NCBI GenBank assembly: GCA_046328505.1
Contig: JAXLWL010000003.1
Coordinates: forward strand, 868,001-932,000
DNA: 64,000 nt
Direction: 5' to 3'
From: JBDHWG01 sp046328505
GTDB taxonomy: Bacteria; Chloroflexota; Anaerolineae; Epilineales; JAHCIE01
The translations under genes were made by a program, and so were the position numbers. Below, piece by piece: positions 16,832 through 25,650 of the stretch (positions within the stretch are counted from its first letter, which is position 1; each line of letters starts with the position of its first letter). The notes beneath the pieces were generated by a model that was given only the letters and a program-made list of their open reading frames with translations, made no database searches and had not been told where the DNA came from.

Positions 16832-16878
16832 CATGTAGTCGCGTCTGCGTCCGGAAACGACTGAAGTCGTTACTACGG
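16832..16878. repeat. Palindromic repeat, family B, between glpB and glpC
   Basis: ATGTAGTCGCGTCTGCGTCC and AAACGACTGAAGTCGTTACT form an imperfect version of the GTAGTAGCGACT family. It sits inside the operon, so it may affect mRNA stability between glpB and glpC. Confidence 0.55.
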
Positions 16879-16905
16879 GCTAGAGATAGCTGAAGGATAA
16901 AACGT

Positions 16906-18141
16906 ATGGAAGCACCCATTCTGCTTCATGATCATCTCCCGGTCGAAGCGACGCTCGACCGCTGTATCAAATGCAATAACTGTGTCTCGTTCTGCCCCGT
17001 GGCAAACGTGACCGACCTGTTCCCCGGGCCGAAGTACGAAGGGCCGCAGGCTGCCCGCTTCCGCGCCGCGGACGAGGTCTCGCCCGACCACTCGGTGGAC
17101 TATTGCAGCGGCTGCCGCATGTGCAACATGGTCTGCCCAACGGGCGTCAAGATCGCCGAGATCAACGCCCGCGCCCGCGCCAAGATGTACAAGGACCACG
17201 GCGTGAAGTCGCTGCGCAACTGGTTCGTCGCCCGCCCGGACCTGCTCGGCGCCCTCGGCAGCCCGACCGCGCCGGTCGCCAATACGATGCTGAAGATCAC
17301 GCCGGTGCGCTGGATGATTGACAAGGTCATGAAGATCGACCAGCACGCGCCGATGCCGGCCTTCTCCTTCGGCACGTTCCGCGGCTGGTTCAAGTCCATC
17401 AAGCCACCCTTCACCTCCACGCGCAAGGTGGTCTACTTCCACGGCTGCTCGACGCAGCACTACGAGCCGTGGGTGGGGCAAGCCGCCGTCGCCATCCTGG
17501 AGCACAACGGCATCGAGGTCATCCTGGCCGACCAGAACTGCTGCGGCCTGCCCGCGCTGTCCAACGGCCAGTTCGACACGGCGAAGAACTACCACTGCAA
17601 CAACGTCCGCAAGCTGCTGCCGTGGGTCAAGCAAGGCTACGACATTGTCGGCACCTCCACGAGCTGCACGCTAACGCTGCAAGAGGAAGCGCCAGAGCTG
17701 CTGGACCTGTATGACGAGGATACGCAGTTGGTGGCCCAGCACACCTACGACATCTTCGAGTACCTGCTGCTGCTGCACGACAAGGGCGAGCTCAACACCG
17801 CCTTCCGGCCGGTGAACAGGGTCGTACCGTATCACCCGCCGTGCCAGCTCCGCGCCCACCGCATGGGCCTGCCCGCCATCGAGGTGCTGTCTCTGATTCC
17901 GGGCCTCGCCGTCCACCGCAGTGAGGCGGCGTGCTGCGGCATCGCCGGTACCTACGGCCTCAAGAGCGAGAAGTACAAGATCGCCCAGGCCGTCGGCCAG
18001 CCCCTGTTCGACTGGGTAAAGGCCGAGGGTCAGCCCGTCATCGCGTGCGACAGTGAAACCTGCCGCTGGCAGATCACCGCTGCGACGGGCATCGAGTCTG
18101 TGCATCCCATCGCCATTCTGAAAGAGGCCTATGGCATATGA
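16906..18141 (+). CDS. glpC: Anaerobic glycerol-3-phosphate dehydrogenase subunit C
   Basis: GlpC is the iron-sulfur subunit that ties GlpAB to the membrane and passes electrons to quinone. The 411-residue protein has two [4Fe-4S] ferredoxin motifs: C20-x2-C23-x2-C26-x3-C30-P and C67-x2-C70-x2-C73-x3-C77-P. It also has two CCG domains with Cys pairs at 212-213 and 343-344. This is the normal GlpC layout and length. Its stop overlaps the start of the next gene by four bases (ATGA), so DHA kinase donor and G3P oxidation are translationally coupled. Confidence 0.92.
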   Translation: MEAPILLHDHLPVEATLDRCIKCNNCVSFCPVANVTDLFPGPKYEGPQAARFRAADEVSPDHSVDYCSGCRMCNMVCPTGVKIAEINARARAKMYKDHGVKSLRNWFVARPDLLGALGSPTAPVANTMLKITPVRWMIDKVMKIDQHAPMPAFSFGTFRGWFKSIKPPFTSTRKVVYFHGCSTQHYEPWVGQAAVAILEHNGIEVILADQNCCGLPALSNGQFDTAKNYHCNNVRKLLPWVKQGYDIVGTSTSCTLTLQEEAPELLDLYDEDTQLVAQHTYDIFEYLLLLHDKGELNTAFRPVNRVVPYHPPCQLRAHRMGLPAIEVLSLIPGLAVHRSEAACCGIAGTYGLKSEKYKIAQAVGQPLFDWVKAEGQPVIACDSETCRWQITAATGIESVHPIAILKEAYGI

Positions 18142-20621
18142 TTGGCCTGGTGCTGGTTTCCCACAGCCACCGGCTGGCGGAAGGCGTCCGCGAGCTGGCC
18201 GAGCAGATGAGCCAGGGACGCGTCCCCATCGCCGCCGCCGGTGGCCTGGATGACGAGACCATTGGCACCAACGCCGAACGGATCCTGACAGCTATCGAGA
18301 CGGTCTACCAGCCGGACGGCGTCCTCGTCCTGGTCGACTTGGGCAGCGCGGTCATGAGCGCCGAGATTGCCCGCGAGATGCTGGCGCCGGAGCAGCAGCC
18401 TGGCGTTCGCCTGAGCAACGCGCCCATCGTGGAAGGAGCGATCGCCGCTGCGGTCGCCGCCGCGATGGGCGATTCCTTGGATACGGTGGCGGCGACGGCG
18501 CGTGGCGCGCTGGCAACGCCGAAAGTGAGCGAGGACGAGCCTGTCGGCGCGCCCGCGCCCGCTGCCGAGGTATCACTCGACGGCCAGGCGCAGGAGATCG
18601 TCCTGCCGATCCGCAATAAGGTCGGCCTGCACGCCCGCCCGGCGGCATTGTTCGTTCAGACCGCCGGCCAGTTCCAGGGCGACATCCGCGTCCGCAACGC
18701 GAGCCGCAACACCCCGCCGGTGGACGCCAAGAGCATGTTCGCCGTCCTGGGCCTCAACGGGCGGCTCGGCGACGAGATCGCCATTACCGCGGGAGGCCCG
18801 GATGCCTCGGCGGCTCTCGCCGCGCTGCGCGAGCTGGTCGAGGGTGGCTTCGGCGAAGAGATCGTTCCGCTCGGCAGCGAGGTGGAAGCTCCGCCCACCG
18901 CCGCGGAAGTACGTCCGGAGCTATTGATCCAGGCAATCGCGCCGGGGACGGCGGGCGTCGGTATCGCCGCGTCGTCGGGCATCGCCATCGGCCCGGCCTT
19001 CGTCCACATCGTGAACAGTCTGCAAGCCGAGCGCCGCCACGTGGACGACACAGCCGCCGAGGTCGCCCGTCTGGACAAGGCGGTTGGCGATGCCCACGAC
19101 GAACTAAAGCGCCTGGCGCAGCAGACACGGCAGGCCATCGGCGCGGCCGAGAGCAAGATATTCGAGGCGCAGAGCCTCTTCCTGGACGACCCGGCGTTCA
19201 TCGACGCCGCGCGCCAGCTCGTTCGCGATACGAACCTCAATGCCGAGGCCGCCATGGCCGACACCGCCGCCCGGTTCGCGGCGCTGCTTGAAGGCATGGA
19301 GGGCGATATCTTTCGGCAGCGAGCAGCGGACGTGCGTGACGTCGGCGCGCGGGTCATTCGGCTGCTCAATGGCGGCGCGCCCGCCAACCCCTTCGCCAAC
19401 CTCCAGCGCCCTTCCATCCTCATCGCCTCCGACCTGACGCCGTCTGAGACGGCGCAGATGGACAAAGACAAAATCGTGGGCCTCGTCACCGCCGAGGGCG
19501 GCGCGACATCTCATACGGCCATCCTCGCCCGGAGCCTGGGCATTCCCGCCGTGGTCGGCATGGGCCCGACGGCTCTGCGCATCCGCGACGGCGCGCCCAT
19601 TATCGTCGACGGAGCATCCGGCCAGGTGTGGCTGGAGCCGGACGCGGCGACAACGGAGCGCTACACGGCGCAGCGCGACGAGGAGCTTCGGGCGCGGGAA
19701 CGACGCCTCGCCCTGGCCGCCCAGCCGGGCATGACCGCTGACGGACGTCGCATCGCCGTCATGGCGAACGTCGGCAACCTCGCCACGGCCCGCACGGCGC
19801 GTGAGGATGGCGCCGAGGGCGTCGGCCTCCTGCGCACCGAGTTCGTCTTCCTGGACCGCAGCGAGCCGCCAAGCGAGGACGAGCAGGTCGCGGCCTACCG
19901 CGCCATGGCCGAGGCGCTGGAGGGGCAGCCCATCACCGTCCGTACCCTCGACATCGGCGGCGACAAGCCCGCGCCGTACCTCAACCTGACTCCGGAGGCT
20001 AACCCCTTCCTCGGCGTGCGCGCCATTCGCCTGACGATGGGAATGCCCGACCTGTTCAAGGCGCAGCTCCGCGCCATCCTGCGCGTCAGCGCCGACTTCC
20101 CGCTCAAGATCATGTTCCCGATGATTGCGACGGTCGAGGAGATGCGCCGCGCCCGCGGTTTCGTGCGCGAAGCCCAGGCCGAGCTGGCCGCGCGGCAGGT
20201 CGCCTTCAACCCGAACATCGAAGTGGGCGCGATGGTCGAGATTCCCTCTGCCGCCATGGCCGCCGACATCCTGGCGCGCGAGGCTGACTTCTTCAGCCTC
20301 GGCACGAATGACCTGGTGCAGTATACTTTCGCCGTGGACCGCACGAATCCGCGCGTCGCCGAGATCGGCAGCCACCTCTCTCCGGCGATCCTGCGTCAGA
20401 TTGACGGCGTCGTGCGCGCGGCCCACGCGTGCGGGCGGTCGGTGAGCGTGTGCGGGGAGATGGGGTCGGACACGCGCGCGACGGCGCTGCTGGTGGGCCT
20501 CGGCGTGGACACGCTGAGCGTGAACCCCGCCGCGGTGCCGGACGTCAAGGCGGCGCTGCGGGAGATTCGCACCGACGAGGCCGCCGCGCAAGCCCGCCAG
20601 AGCATCGCGTGGACACTATGA
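18138..20621 (+). CDS. dhaM: DhaM-HPr-EI fusion, PEP-dependent phosphodonor for dihydroxyacetone kinase
   Basis: This 827-residue protein joins three phosphotransfer domains. Residues 1-130 are a DhaM/EIIA-Man domain with active His9 (LVSHSHRLAEGV). Residues 150-240 are an HPr domain with His165 (NKVGLHARPAA). Residues from about 275 to the end are a complete enzyme I, with His459 in GGATSHTAILARSLGIPAV, the LRTEFVFLDR segment, and the C-terminal PEP-binding part ending in SVCGEMGSDTRAT. Enteric DhaM has only a partial EI, so this version should take phosphate from PEP without a separate PTS. It would rephosphorylate ADP on DhaL, encoded 12 kb upstream. A role for its EI/HPr in other PTS systems cannot be ruled out. 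Confidence 0.9.
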   Translation: MIGLVLVSHSHRLAEGVRELAEQMSQGRVPIAAAGGLDDETIGTNAERILTAIETVYQPDGVLVLVDLGSAVMSAEIAREMLAPEQQPGVRLSNAPIVEGAIAAAVAAAMGDSLDTVAATARGALATPKVSEDEPVGAPAPAAEVSLDGQAQEIVLPIRNKVGLHARPAALFVQTAGQFQGDIRVRNASRNTPPVDAKSMFAVLGLNGRLGDEIAITAGGPDASAALAALRELVEGGFGEEIVPLGSEVEAPPTAAEVRPELLIQAIAPGTAGVGIAASSGIAIGPAFVHIVNSLQAERRHVDDTAAEVARLDKAVGDAHDELKRLAQQTRQAIGAAESKIFEAQSLFLDDPAFIDAARQLVRDTNLNAEAAMADTAARFAALLEGMEGDIFRQRAADVRDVGARVIRLLNGGAPANPFANLQRPSILIASDLTPSETAQMDKDKIVGLVTAEGGATSHTAILARSLGIPAVVGMGPTALRIRDGAPIIVDGASGQVWLEPDAATTERYTAQRDEELRARERRLALAAQPGMTADGRRIAVMANVGNLATARTAREDGAEGVGLLRTEFVFLDRSEPPSEDEQVAAYRAMAEALEGQPITVRTLDIGGDKPAPYLNLTPEANPFLGVRAIRLTMGMPDLFKAQLRAILRVSADFPLKIMFPMIATVEEMRRARGFVREAQAELAARQVAFNPNIEVGAMVEIPSAAMAADILAREADFFSLGTNDLVQYTFAVDRTNPRVAEIGSHLSPAILRQIDGVVRAAHACGRSVSVCGEMGSDTRATALLVGLGVDTLSVNPAAVPDVKAALREIRTDEAAAQARQSIAWTL

Positions 20622-20633
20622 GAAGGTGAAGCG

Positions 20634-21197
20634 ATGGTTGTGCCTGTGCGCATGATGACAGTTGAAGAGCTGGCGCAGTTGCCGGACAACGGCGCGCGCT
20701 ACGAGCTGAGTCGGGGGGAGTTGATCGAGATGGCGCCGCCAGGTGGTGAACATGGGTCAATTGCAGGGCGACTCGCCTATCTGCTAGGCGCGGTTGTGTA
20801 TCCGCAGCGGTTAGGTGCGGTCATCATCGAGACAGGCTATGTCCTGAGCCGCGACCCTGACATTGTGCGCTCGCCGGACGTCTCGTTCCTCGCGCGAGTG
20901 CGCATCCCAGAATCAGGAATCACGCGCACTTTCATTGACGGAGGGCCTGACCTGGCGGTGGAGATTGTGTCGCCGGGAGACACGGCGGCGGAAGTCGCCG
21001 ACAAGGTGCGCGACTATCTGACGTATGGGGTGCGCCTCGTTTGGGTTGTCGAGCCAAAGACGCAGACGGTCACGGTCTATCGGCCGGACGGCACTGCCCG
21101 GCTCTTGCAGGCCGCCGCCGATCATACCCTCGACGGCGAGGACGTCATTCCTGGCTTCGCCACACTGGTGGAGGAGCTATTTGCGCTTGGAATGTAG
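20634..21197 (+). CDS. Uma2-family (DUF820) putative restriction-fold protein
   Basis: The 187-residue protein has the PD-(D/E)XK-like Uma2 layout: MTVEELAQLPDNGARYELSR at the start, SPDVSFL, DLAVEIVSPGDTAAEVADK with the core acidic residues and Lys, then VRLVWVVEPKTQTVTVY. Many such proteins occur in multicopy families in Cyanobacteria and Chloroflexota; their role is not settled. A second member lies at 33384-33938 on the other strand. GAAGGTGA precedes the start, 12 bases after the DhaM fusion. Confidence 0.83.
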   Translation: MVVPVRMMTVEELAQLPDNGARYELSRGELIEMAPPGGEHGSIAGRLAYLLGAVVYPQRLGAVIIETGYVLSRDPDIVRSPDVSFLARVRIPESGITRTFIDGGPDLAVEIVSPGDTAAEVADKVRDYLTYGVRLVWVVEPKTQTVTVYRPDGTARLLQAAADHTLDGEDVIPGFATLVEELFALGM

Positions 21198-21258
21198 AGA
21201 GGTCTACGGGTTTCAGCTTGGCACGAGTATAGGACGACTTGAGCAACGGACAGGTACG

Positions 21259-21822
21259 ATGCCGGATGTAACGCTCGATCGCCTCTGGCAACTCGCCTGC
21301 AAAGTGGGCGACAAATCGGGAGTCGAGCCGGAACTGGTCTTCCAGCCTATCGGCCTGTTGCTACATCATCCCCTGACTGCCCGTGACTATACATCGACTC
21401 CCCTGAACTCATCTACATTCGCCAGCACGGGTGGGGACGGCGTACACTATGGGCTGCTGCACACAATTGGTGACGTAAGCGACGCGTCGCCAGTCGTGAT
21501 GACCGTTCCGATGGCCTTTGAGCGGCCCAACCTGATCGTTGGAGATTCGCTGTTAGAGTTCCTATGCCTTGGATGCCAAGTCGGCTACGCATACCTCGAA
21601 CACCTGGCGTACAACCGGCACGAGGCTACGGACTGGATCGGCAATGCCCAGAACTGGTTCAATGAAAAGCACTATGGGCCGCTCGATTTGCGAGCGCAGT
21701 CGCTGCTTGAGATACTTGTTCGAGAGTTTGACCTCAAGCCATGGCCTGAAGTCGGGCGCCGGGTCGATGAGCTTCAAGAACGCTTCCTATTGCTCCTAGA
21801 AACACAAACTGCCGGGAAATAG
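21259..21822 (+). CDS. Hypothetical protein
   Basis: I do not recognise this 187-residue soluble protein. It begins MPDVTLDRLWQLACKVG and is rich in aromatic and acidic residues, with short hydrophobic stretches but no signal peptide or membrane helix. The segment FCL/CLGCQVGYAYLEHLAYN looks like a buried helix. ATG 21259 is an estimate: the frame is open further upstream into the Uma2 gene, and the ribosome binding site is weak. The style recalls SMI1/SUKH-like immunity or housekeeping proteins, but that is only an impression. It ends eight bases before the acetyltransferase gene. Confidence 0.5.
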   Translation: MPDVTLDRLWQLACKVGDKSGVEPELVFQPIGLLLHHPLTARDYTSTPLNSSTFASTGGDGVHYGLLHTIGDVSDASPVVMTVPMAFERPNLIVGDSLLEFLCLGCQVGYAYLEHLAYNRHEATDWIGNAQNWFNEKHYGPLDLRAQSLLEILVREFDLKPWPEVGRRVDELQERFLLLLETQTAGK

Positions 21823-21830
21823 CGAAATCC

Positions 21831-22367
21831 ATGACACTGTCGCCGCACACCATCCACATCGCTCCCATCACGCCGGACACGCTGCCGGCGTGTGCCGCGC
21901 TCATGGCGGCGACCCCGCTGTGGCAGCACTACGGCGTGACACGGCAGGGCGCGGCGGCGACGCTCATGAAGGCGCTGCAGGAAGGCGGCCAGTGCATCGT
22001 CGCGCTCGAGGGTGAGACGGTGGCCGGGTTTGTCCTCTACTATCCGCGCGGCGCCTTCGCGCGCAGCGGTTACATTCGGCTCATCGGCGTCGCGCCGCAG
22101 CGCCAGTCCCACGGCGTCGGCGAACGGCTCATGGCGGCGGCGGAAGCCGTGATGGGCGCTGTGAGTAGCGATGTGTTCCTGCTCGTTTCGGACTTCAACG
22201 TCCGCGCCCAGTCATTCTATCGTCGGCACGGCTACGCCCAGGTTGCCGCACTGCCGGATTACGTGATTCCAGGGGTAAGTGAGCTATTATTCTGGAAACG
22301 ACTATCGGAGGAGAAAACCCCATGCGAGCCATACGCATTCACGAATTTGGCGGACCCGAAGTCCTGA
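21831..22367 (+). CDS. GNAT-family N-acetyltransferase
   Basis: The 178-residue protein has the GNAT core: IRLIGVAPQRQSHGVGERLM is motif A with the acetyl-CoA pyrophosphate loop, and VFLLVSDFNVRAQSFYRRHGY is the motif B/C region with the typical N-x-x-A-x-x-F-Y-x-x-x-G-F/Y signature. The substrate is unknown. The last 46 bases overlap the next gene. Confidence 0.82.
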   Translation: MTLSPHTIHIAPITPDTLPACAALMAATPLWQHYGVTRQGAAATLMKALQEGGQCIVALEGETVAGFVLYYPRGAFARSGYIRLIGVAPQRQSHGVGERLMAAAEAVMGAVSSDVFLLVSDFNVRAQSFYRRHGYAQVAALPDYVIPGVSELLFWKRLSEEKTPCEPYAFTNLADPKS

Positions 22368-23308
22368 AACTGGAGGACATACCGACGCCGCAGCCCGGCC
22401 CCGACGAGGTCCTGGTGCGCGTGCGGGGTGTGGGCATCAACCCGTATGAATCCTATATCCGCGAGGGCCGCTACACGTTCCTGCCCCCGCGGCCGTTCAC
22501 CCTCGGCGGCGAGGGCGCGGGCGACATCGTCGCCGTTGGCGAGAACGTCAAGCAGTGGCATGTCGGTGACGCGGTGTGGGGCAGTCTCAAGGGCAGCCAC
22601 GCCGAGTATGCCCTTGCCGACGCCGCCCTCATCTACCCCAAGCCGGATCGGTTGAGCTACGAGGAGGCCGGGGGGTTGCTGACGGTGTGCGCGACGGCGG
22701 TCATCGGGCTGGTGGTTCTCGGTGAGGTGCACGACGGGGAAACGGTGTTCATCTCCGGCGCGGCCGGTGGCGTGGGCAGTATTGGGGTGCAGCTTGCCGC
22801 AGCCTTCGGCGCTCGCGTCATCGCTGCCGTCGGCTCGGAGGAGAAGGCGGCCCTGGCGAAGGACCTCGGCGCGGACACCGTCATCAACTATACCGAGGGC
22901 TCGCTGGAGGATGCCTTGCGCGCCGCTGCGCCCGACGGCATCAACGTCACCTTCGACGGCGTCGGCAAGCCGGTCTTCCTACAGGCCATCCGCAATATGG
23001 CCTCCGGCGGCCGGTATGTTCTGTATGGCGGCTCCGGCGGGCGCGACCTGGCTTTCGAAGCGCCGGAGTTCTACCGCCGCAACCTAAGCCTCATTGGCTT
23101 TAGTGCCGCCAGCCACCCGCGCGCGGCCGAGGCGCGGCGCTGGATGCGCGACGAGCTTGTGCTGCTCCTCGCGTCGGGCAGGGTGCGGGCAATTGTGGCG
23201 AAGGTGTTCCCACTCTCGGAGACAGCCGACGCCTACCGCTATCTCGCCAGCCGCGCCGCCCTGGGCAAAGTCATTCTCGATCCCACACTCGACGCCCCGG
23301 AGGGCTAA
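22322..23308 (+). CDS. Zinc-independent quinone oxidoreductase-type medium-chain dehydrogenase
   Basis: The 328-residue protein is an MDR-superfamily NADPH-dependent oxidoreductase of the quinone reductase (Qor-like) branch. MRAIRIHEFGGPEVL is the typical start, AGGVGSIGVQLAAAFGARV is the nucleotide-binding motif, and catalytic zinc ligands are missing. CGGAGGA precedes ATG 22322, inside the end of the acetyltransferase gene. The stop codon touches the GTG start of the next gene, so the three genes from 21831 probably form one unit. Confidence 0.85.
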   Translation: MRAIRIHEFGGPEVLKLEDIPTPQPGPDEVLVRVRGVGINPYESYIREGRYTFLPPRPFTLGGEGAGDIVAVGENVKQWHVGDAVWGSLKGSHAEYALADAALIYPKPDRLSYEEAGGLLTVCATAVIGLVVLGEVHDGETVFISGAAGGVGSIGVQLAAAFGARVIAAVGSEEKAALAKDLGADTVINYTEGSLEDALRAAAPDGINVTFDGVGKPVFLQAIRNMASGGRYVLYGGSGGRDLAFEAPEFYRRNLSLIGFSAASHPRAAEARRWMRDELVLLLASGRVRAIVAKVFPLSETADAYRYLASRAALGKVILDPTLDAPEG

Positions 23309-23899
23309 GTGGAACCCACTCGCCGTATGTTCGTTATTGGGCTGGTCGTCGGCATGATCGCCGGCGTTGTGCTGGCCCTGGCCGGTGTCTCGCTATACAG
23401 TTTCGGGCAGCAGGTCGGCGTGGTTCCAGCGTCTGCGTCAAGCAACCCTCTCTTTGGCGGCGGAAAGCAGCCCCAGGGAGACCTGGTCATGAGCCTGAGC
23501 GACGCCTATCTTACCCGCCAGGTCCAATCGAGCCTGCCCGCAGATGCGCCCATCGACCGGAACGCGACGATGTCGGTCGAAGCCGGCAACAAGCTCGTGC
23601 TCGACGGCAACGTGAAGCTCGCCCTTGGGCCGATCCAGGCCGGTGTCCCGGCGAAGGTGCGCGTCGGCATCCAGAACAACACCGGCCAGCTCGGCCTGAC
23701 GCTGGACCAGGTCCAGGCAGGGCCGGTACCTATTCCGCAGCAGCTGCTGCCGGCGCAAGTGCAAGGCGCGGTGACGGATCTGCAGAACGAGCTGAACAAA
23801 CAGTTGGGGAGCAATTCCGCCTTGAAGGGGATGAAGCTGTCGAACGTCCAGACGACGCCCGGCCACCTCAATGTCGAGTTCAGCGTGGCTCAGCCGTGA
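23309..23899 (+). CDS. Membrane-anchored lipoprotein-like protein (DUF2140/DUF2993 type)
   Basis: A GTG start lies directly after the upstream stop codon. The 196-residue product has one N-terminal membrane helix (about residues 8-30) and an outside domain with LSDAYLTRQVQSSL, KLVLDGNVKLALG and PIPQQLLPAQVQGAVTDLQ. This order (helix, open binding strand, repeated beta-strands) resembles the tubular lipid-binding domains of the YpmS/LmeA kind. The likeness is from pattern only. The 3' end overlaps the convergent rluD gene by 20 bases. Confidence 0.6.
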   Translation: MEPTRRMFVIGLVVGMIAGVVLALAGVSLYSFGQQVGVVPASASSNPLFGGGKQPQGDLVMSLSDAYLTRQVQSSLPADAPIDRNATMSVEAGNKLVLDGNVKLALGPIQAGVPAKVRVGIQNNTGQLGLTLDQVQAGPVPIPQQLLPAQVQGAVTDLQNELNKQLGSNSALKGMKLSNVQTTPGHLNVEFSVAQP

Positions 23900-24824
23900 G
23901 CCACTGACTGCCGAGCGCCTGGAGCGCCTGCCGGAAGTCTTCGGGGAGGGGCGCCGTGAACTCGACACGCTCCCCCGTCGCCGGGAGGTCGAAGGCGAGG
24001 CGGTAGGCGTGCAGAAGCTGGCGGCTGACGCCGGCACGCGTTTTTCGCCGGCCGTAGACCCTGTCACCCACAATCGGGTAGCCGATGGACGCGAGATGGA
24101 CGCGCGCCTGGTGCGTTCGCCCTGTCAACAGATGCGCCTCTACCAGTGTTGTGTCGCCGAGAGTCTCCAACACGCGAAACTCAGTCTGAGCCGGACGGCC
24201 GTCGGGAACGACGGCCATTTTCTTGCGCTCACGCGGGTCGCGCCCAATGGGCGCGTCGATGCGTCCACGCGGCGTGGCGACGCGGCCCTCCACCAGGGCG
24301 AGGTAGACCTTGTCAACGCTGCGGCCTTTGAACTGCGCTTGCAGCGCGCGCTGGGCATGATCGTTCTTCGCCACCAGCAGCAGGCCGGACGTGTCTTTGT
24401 CGAGACGGTGGACGATGCCGGGGCGCTGGACACCGCCGATGCCGGCCAGGTCGGGCACGTGCGCCAGGAGCGCGTTGACGAGCGTATCATCGGCGTGGCC
24501 GTGGGCGGGGTGAACGACAAGACCGGCGGGCTTGTTGATGACCAGAATATCGGCATCCTGGTAGAGGATGTCAACAGAGATTTCGGGGGCGGGGGCGGCT
24601 TCCAGGGGCTGTGGCGGGGGAATGCGCAGCGCGACGCGGTCATTCGGGGCGACACGCTGGCTGGCCTTGGCCGGCTTGCCGTTGACCAGAATGTCGCCAT
24701 CCTTGATGAGGCGCTGGATGATGGAACGCGACAGGTCCGGCCGAGCGTCGGCCAGGTATTTGTCTAGCCTTTCACCCGCGGCCGCCGGCGCGACGGATAG
24801 CTCGTCGGCAGCGCTCTCGGTCAT
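23880..24824 (-). CDS. rluD: Ribosomal large subunit pseudouridine synthase, RluD type
   Basis: The enzyme converts uridines of 23S rRNA to pseudouridine. An S4 RNA-binding domain covers about residues 18-65 (RLDKYLADARPDLSRSII, DGDILVNG). The catalytic domain has VINKPAGLVVHP and GIVHRLDKDTSGLLLV with the catalytic Asp142. It ends with LLTGRTHQARVHLASIG, as in RluA/RluC/RluD proteins. Its start overlaps the stop of the upstream glycosyltransferase gene by four bases. The 314-residue length is normal. Confidence 0.9.
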   Translation of the reverse strand: MTESAADELSVAPAAAGERLDKYLADARPDLSRSIIQRLIKDGDILVNGKPAKASQRVAPNDRVALRIPPPQPLEAAPAPEISVDILYQDADILVINKPAGLVVHPAHGHADDTLVNALLAHVPDLAGIGGVQRPGIVHRLDKDTSGLLLVAKNDHAQRALQAQFKGRSVDKVYLALVEGRVATPRGRIDAPIGRDPRERKKMAVVPDGRPAQTEFRVLETLGDTTLVEAHLLTGRTHQARVHLASIGYPIVGDRVYGRRKTRAGVSRQLLHAYRLAFDLPATGERVEFTAPLPEDFRQALQALGSQWLTAEPR

Positions 24825-25597
24825 GAGGCTGTGCTGTAGACGCCGCGCAGGTCGTTCCAGCGCACCATCAGCAGCTCGCGCAGCATGCGCAGCGTGTCCT
24901 GCACCGGCCGGACGCGGCTGTCCGACTGATAGTACCAGTCGACCGGGATCTCGACGACCTTGTAGCCCTTCTTGAGGGCGATATACAGAACCTCGACGTC
25001 GAACCCCCAGCCGGTCAGCGTCTGCTCGGCGAACACCACGTGCGCTACGTCACGGCGGAAGCACTTGAAGCCACACTGGGTATCCTGAAAGCGGGGGATC
25101 GCCAGGATACGGACGAGGGCGTTGAAGACGCGCCCCATGACGTGGCGCATCTTTGGCTCGTTGTAGCGCACCGCGCCGGGCGCCTCGCGGGAAGCGATGG
25201 CGACGTCGTAGGACGGGCCCTTGGATGGGAAGAACTTCGCCAGCTCGGTGATTGGCATCGCCAGGTCGGCGTCGGCCATGAACAGCCACTGGCCGCGCGC
25301 CGCCTCCATCCCCTCGCGGACGGCGTTGCCCTTGCCCCGCATTTTCGCTCGCAAGAGACGAACGGTCGGGTGGCTGGCGCGATAGCTATCCACAACGGCG
25401 ACAGTACCGTCGGAGCTGCCGTTCTCGACGACGATGACCTCTGCGGTGTACGGCTGCTCGGCAAGGTAGGCGAGGATGCGGTCCAGTGACGCCGGTAGCC
25501 GCCGTTCCTCGTTGTAGGCCGGGATGATAATAGAGAGAAATGGCGCTTCCGCCGACGATGCCGTCTCGCCCGCTTCCACGCGCCCAACTGTTTCCAT
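24821..25597 (-). CDS. Family 2 glycosyltransferase, dolichyl-phosphate glucosyltransferase-like
   Basis: The 258-residue protein starts with LSIIIPAYNEERRLPASL, the GT-A signature of family 2. MADADLAMP supplies the D-x-D-like metal site, and CGFKCFRRDVA is the acceptor-loop segment typical of the dolichyl-phosphate beta-glucosyltransferase branch. It probably makes a polyprenyl-linked sugar for cell-surface glycan assembly. No membrane helices are seen at the C-terminus. It lies 53 bases from the next glycosyltransferase and overlaps rluD. Confidence 0.87.
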   Translation of the reverse strand: METVGRVEAGETASSAEAPFLSIIIPAYNEERRLPASLDRILAYLAEQPYTAEVIVVENGSSDGTVAVVDSYRASHPTVRLLRAKMRGKGNAVREGMEAARGQWLFMADADLAMPITELAKFFPSKGPSYDVAIASREAPGAVRYNEPKMRHVMGRVFNALVRILAIPRFQDTQCGFKCFRRDVAHVVFAEQTLTGWGFDVEVLYIALKKGYKVVEIPVDWYYQSDSRVRPVQDTLRMLRELLMVRWNDLRGVYSTAS

Positions 25598-25650
25598 TTA
25601 CGTTCTCGCCTCGTGCGTAGCCAAAATCATACTCTGAGCCACGAATCGTG

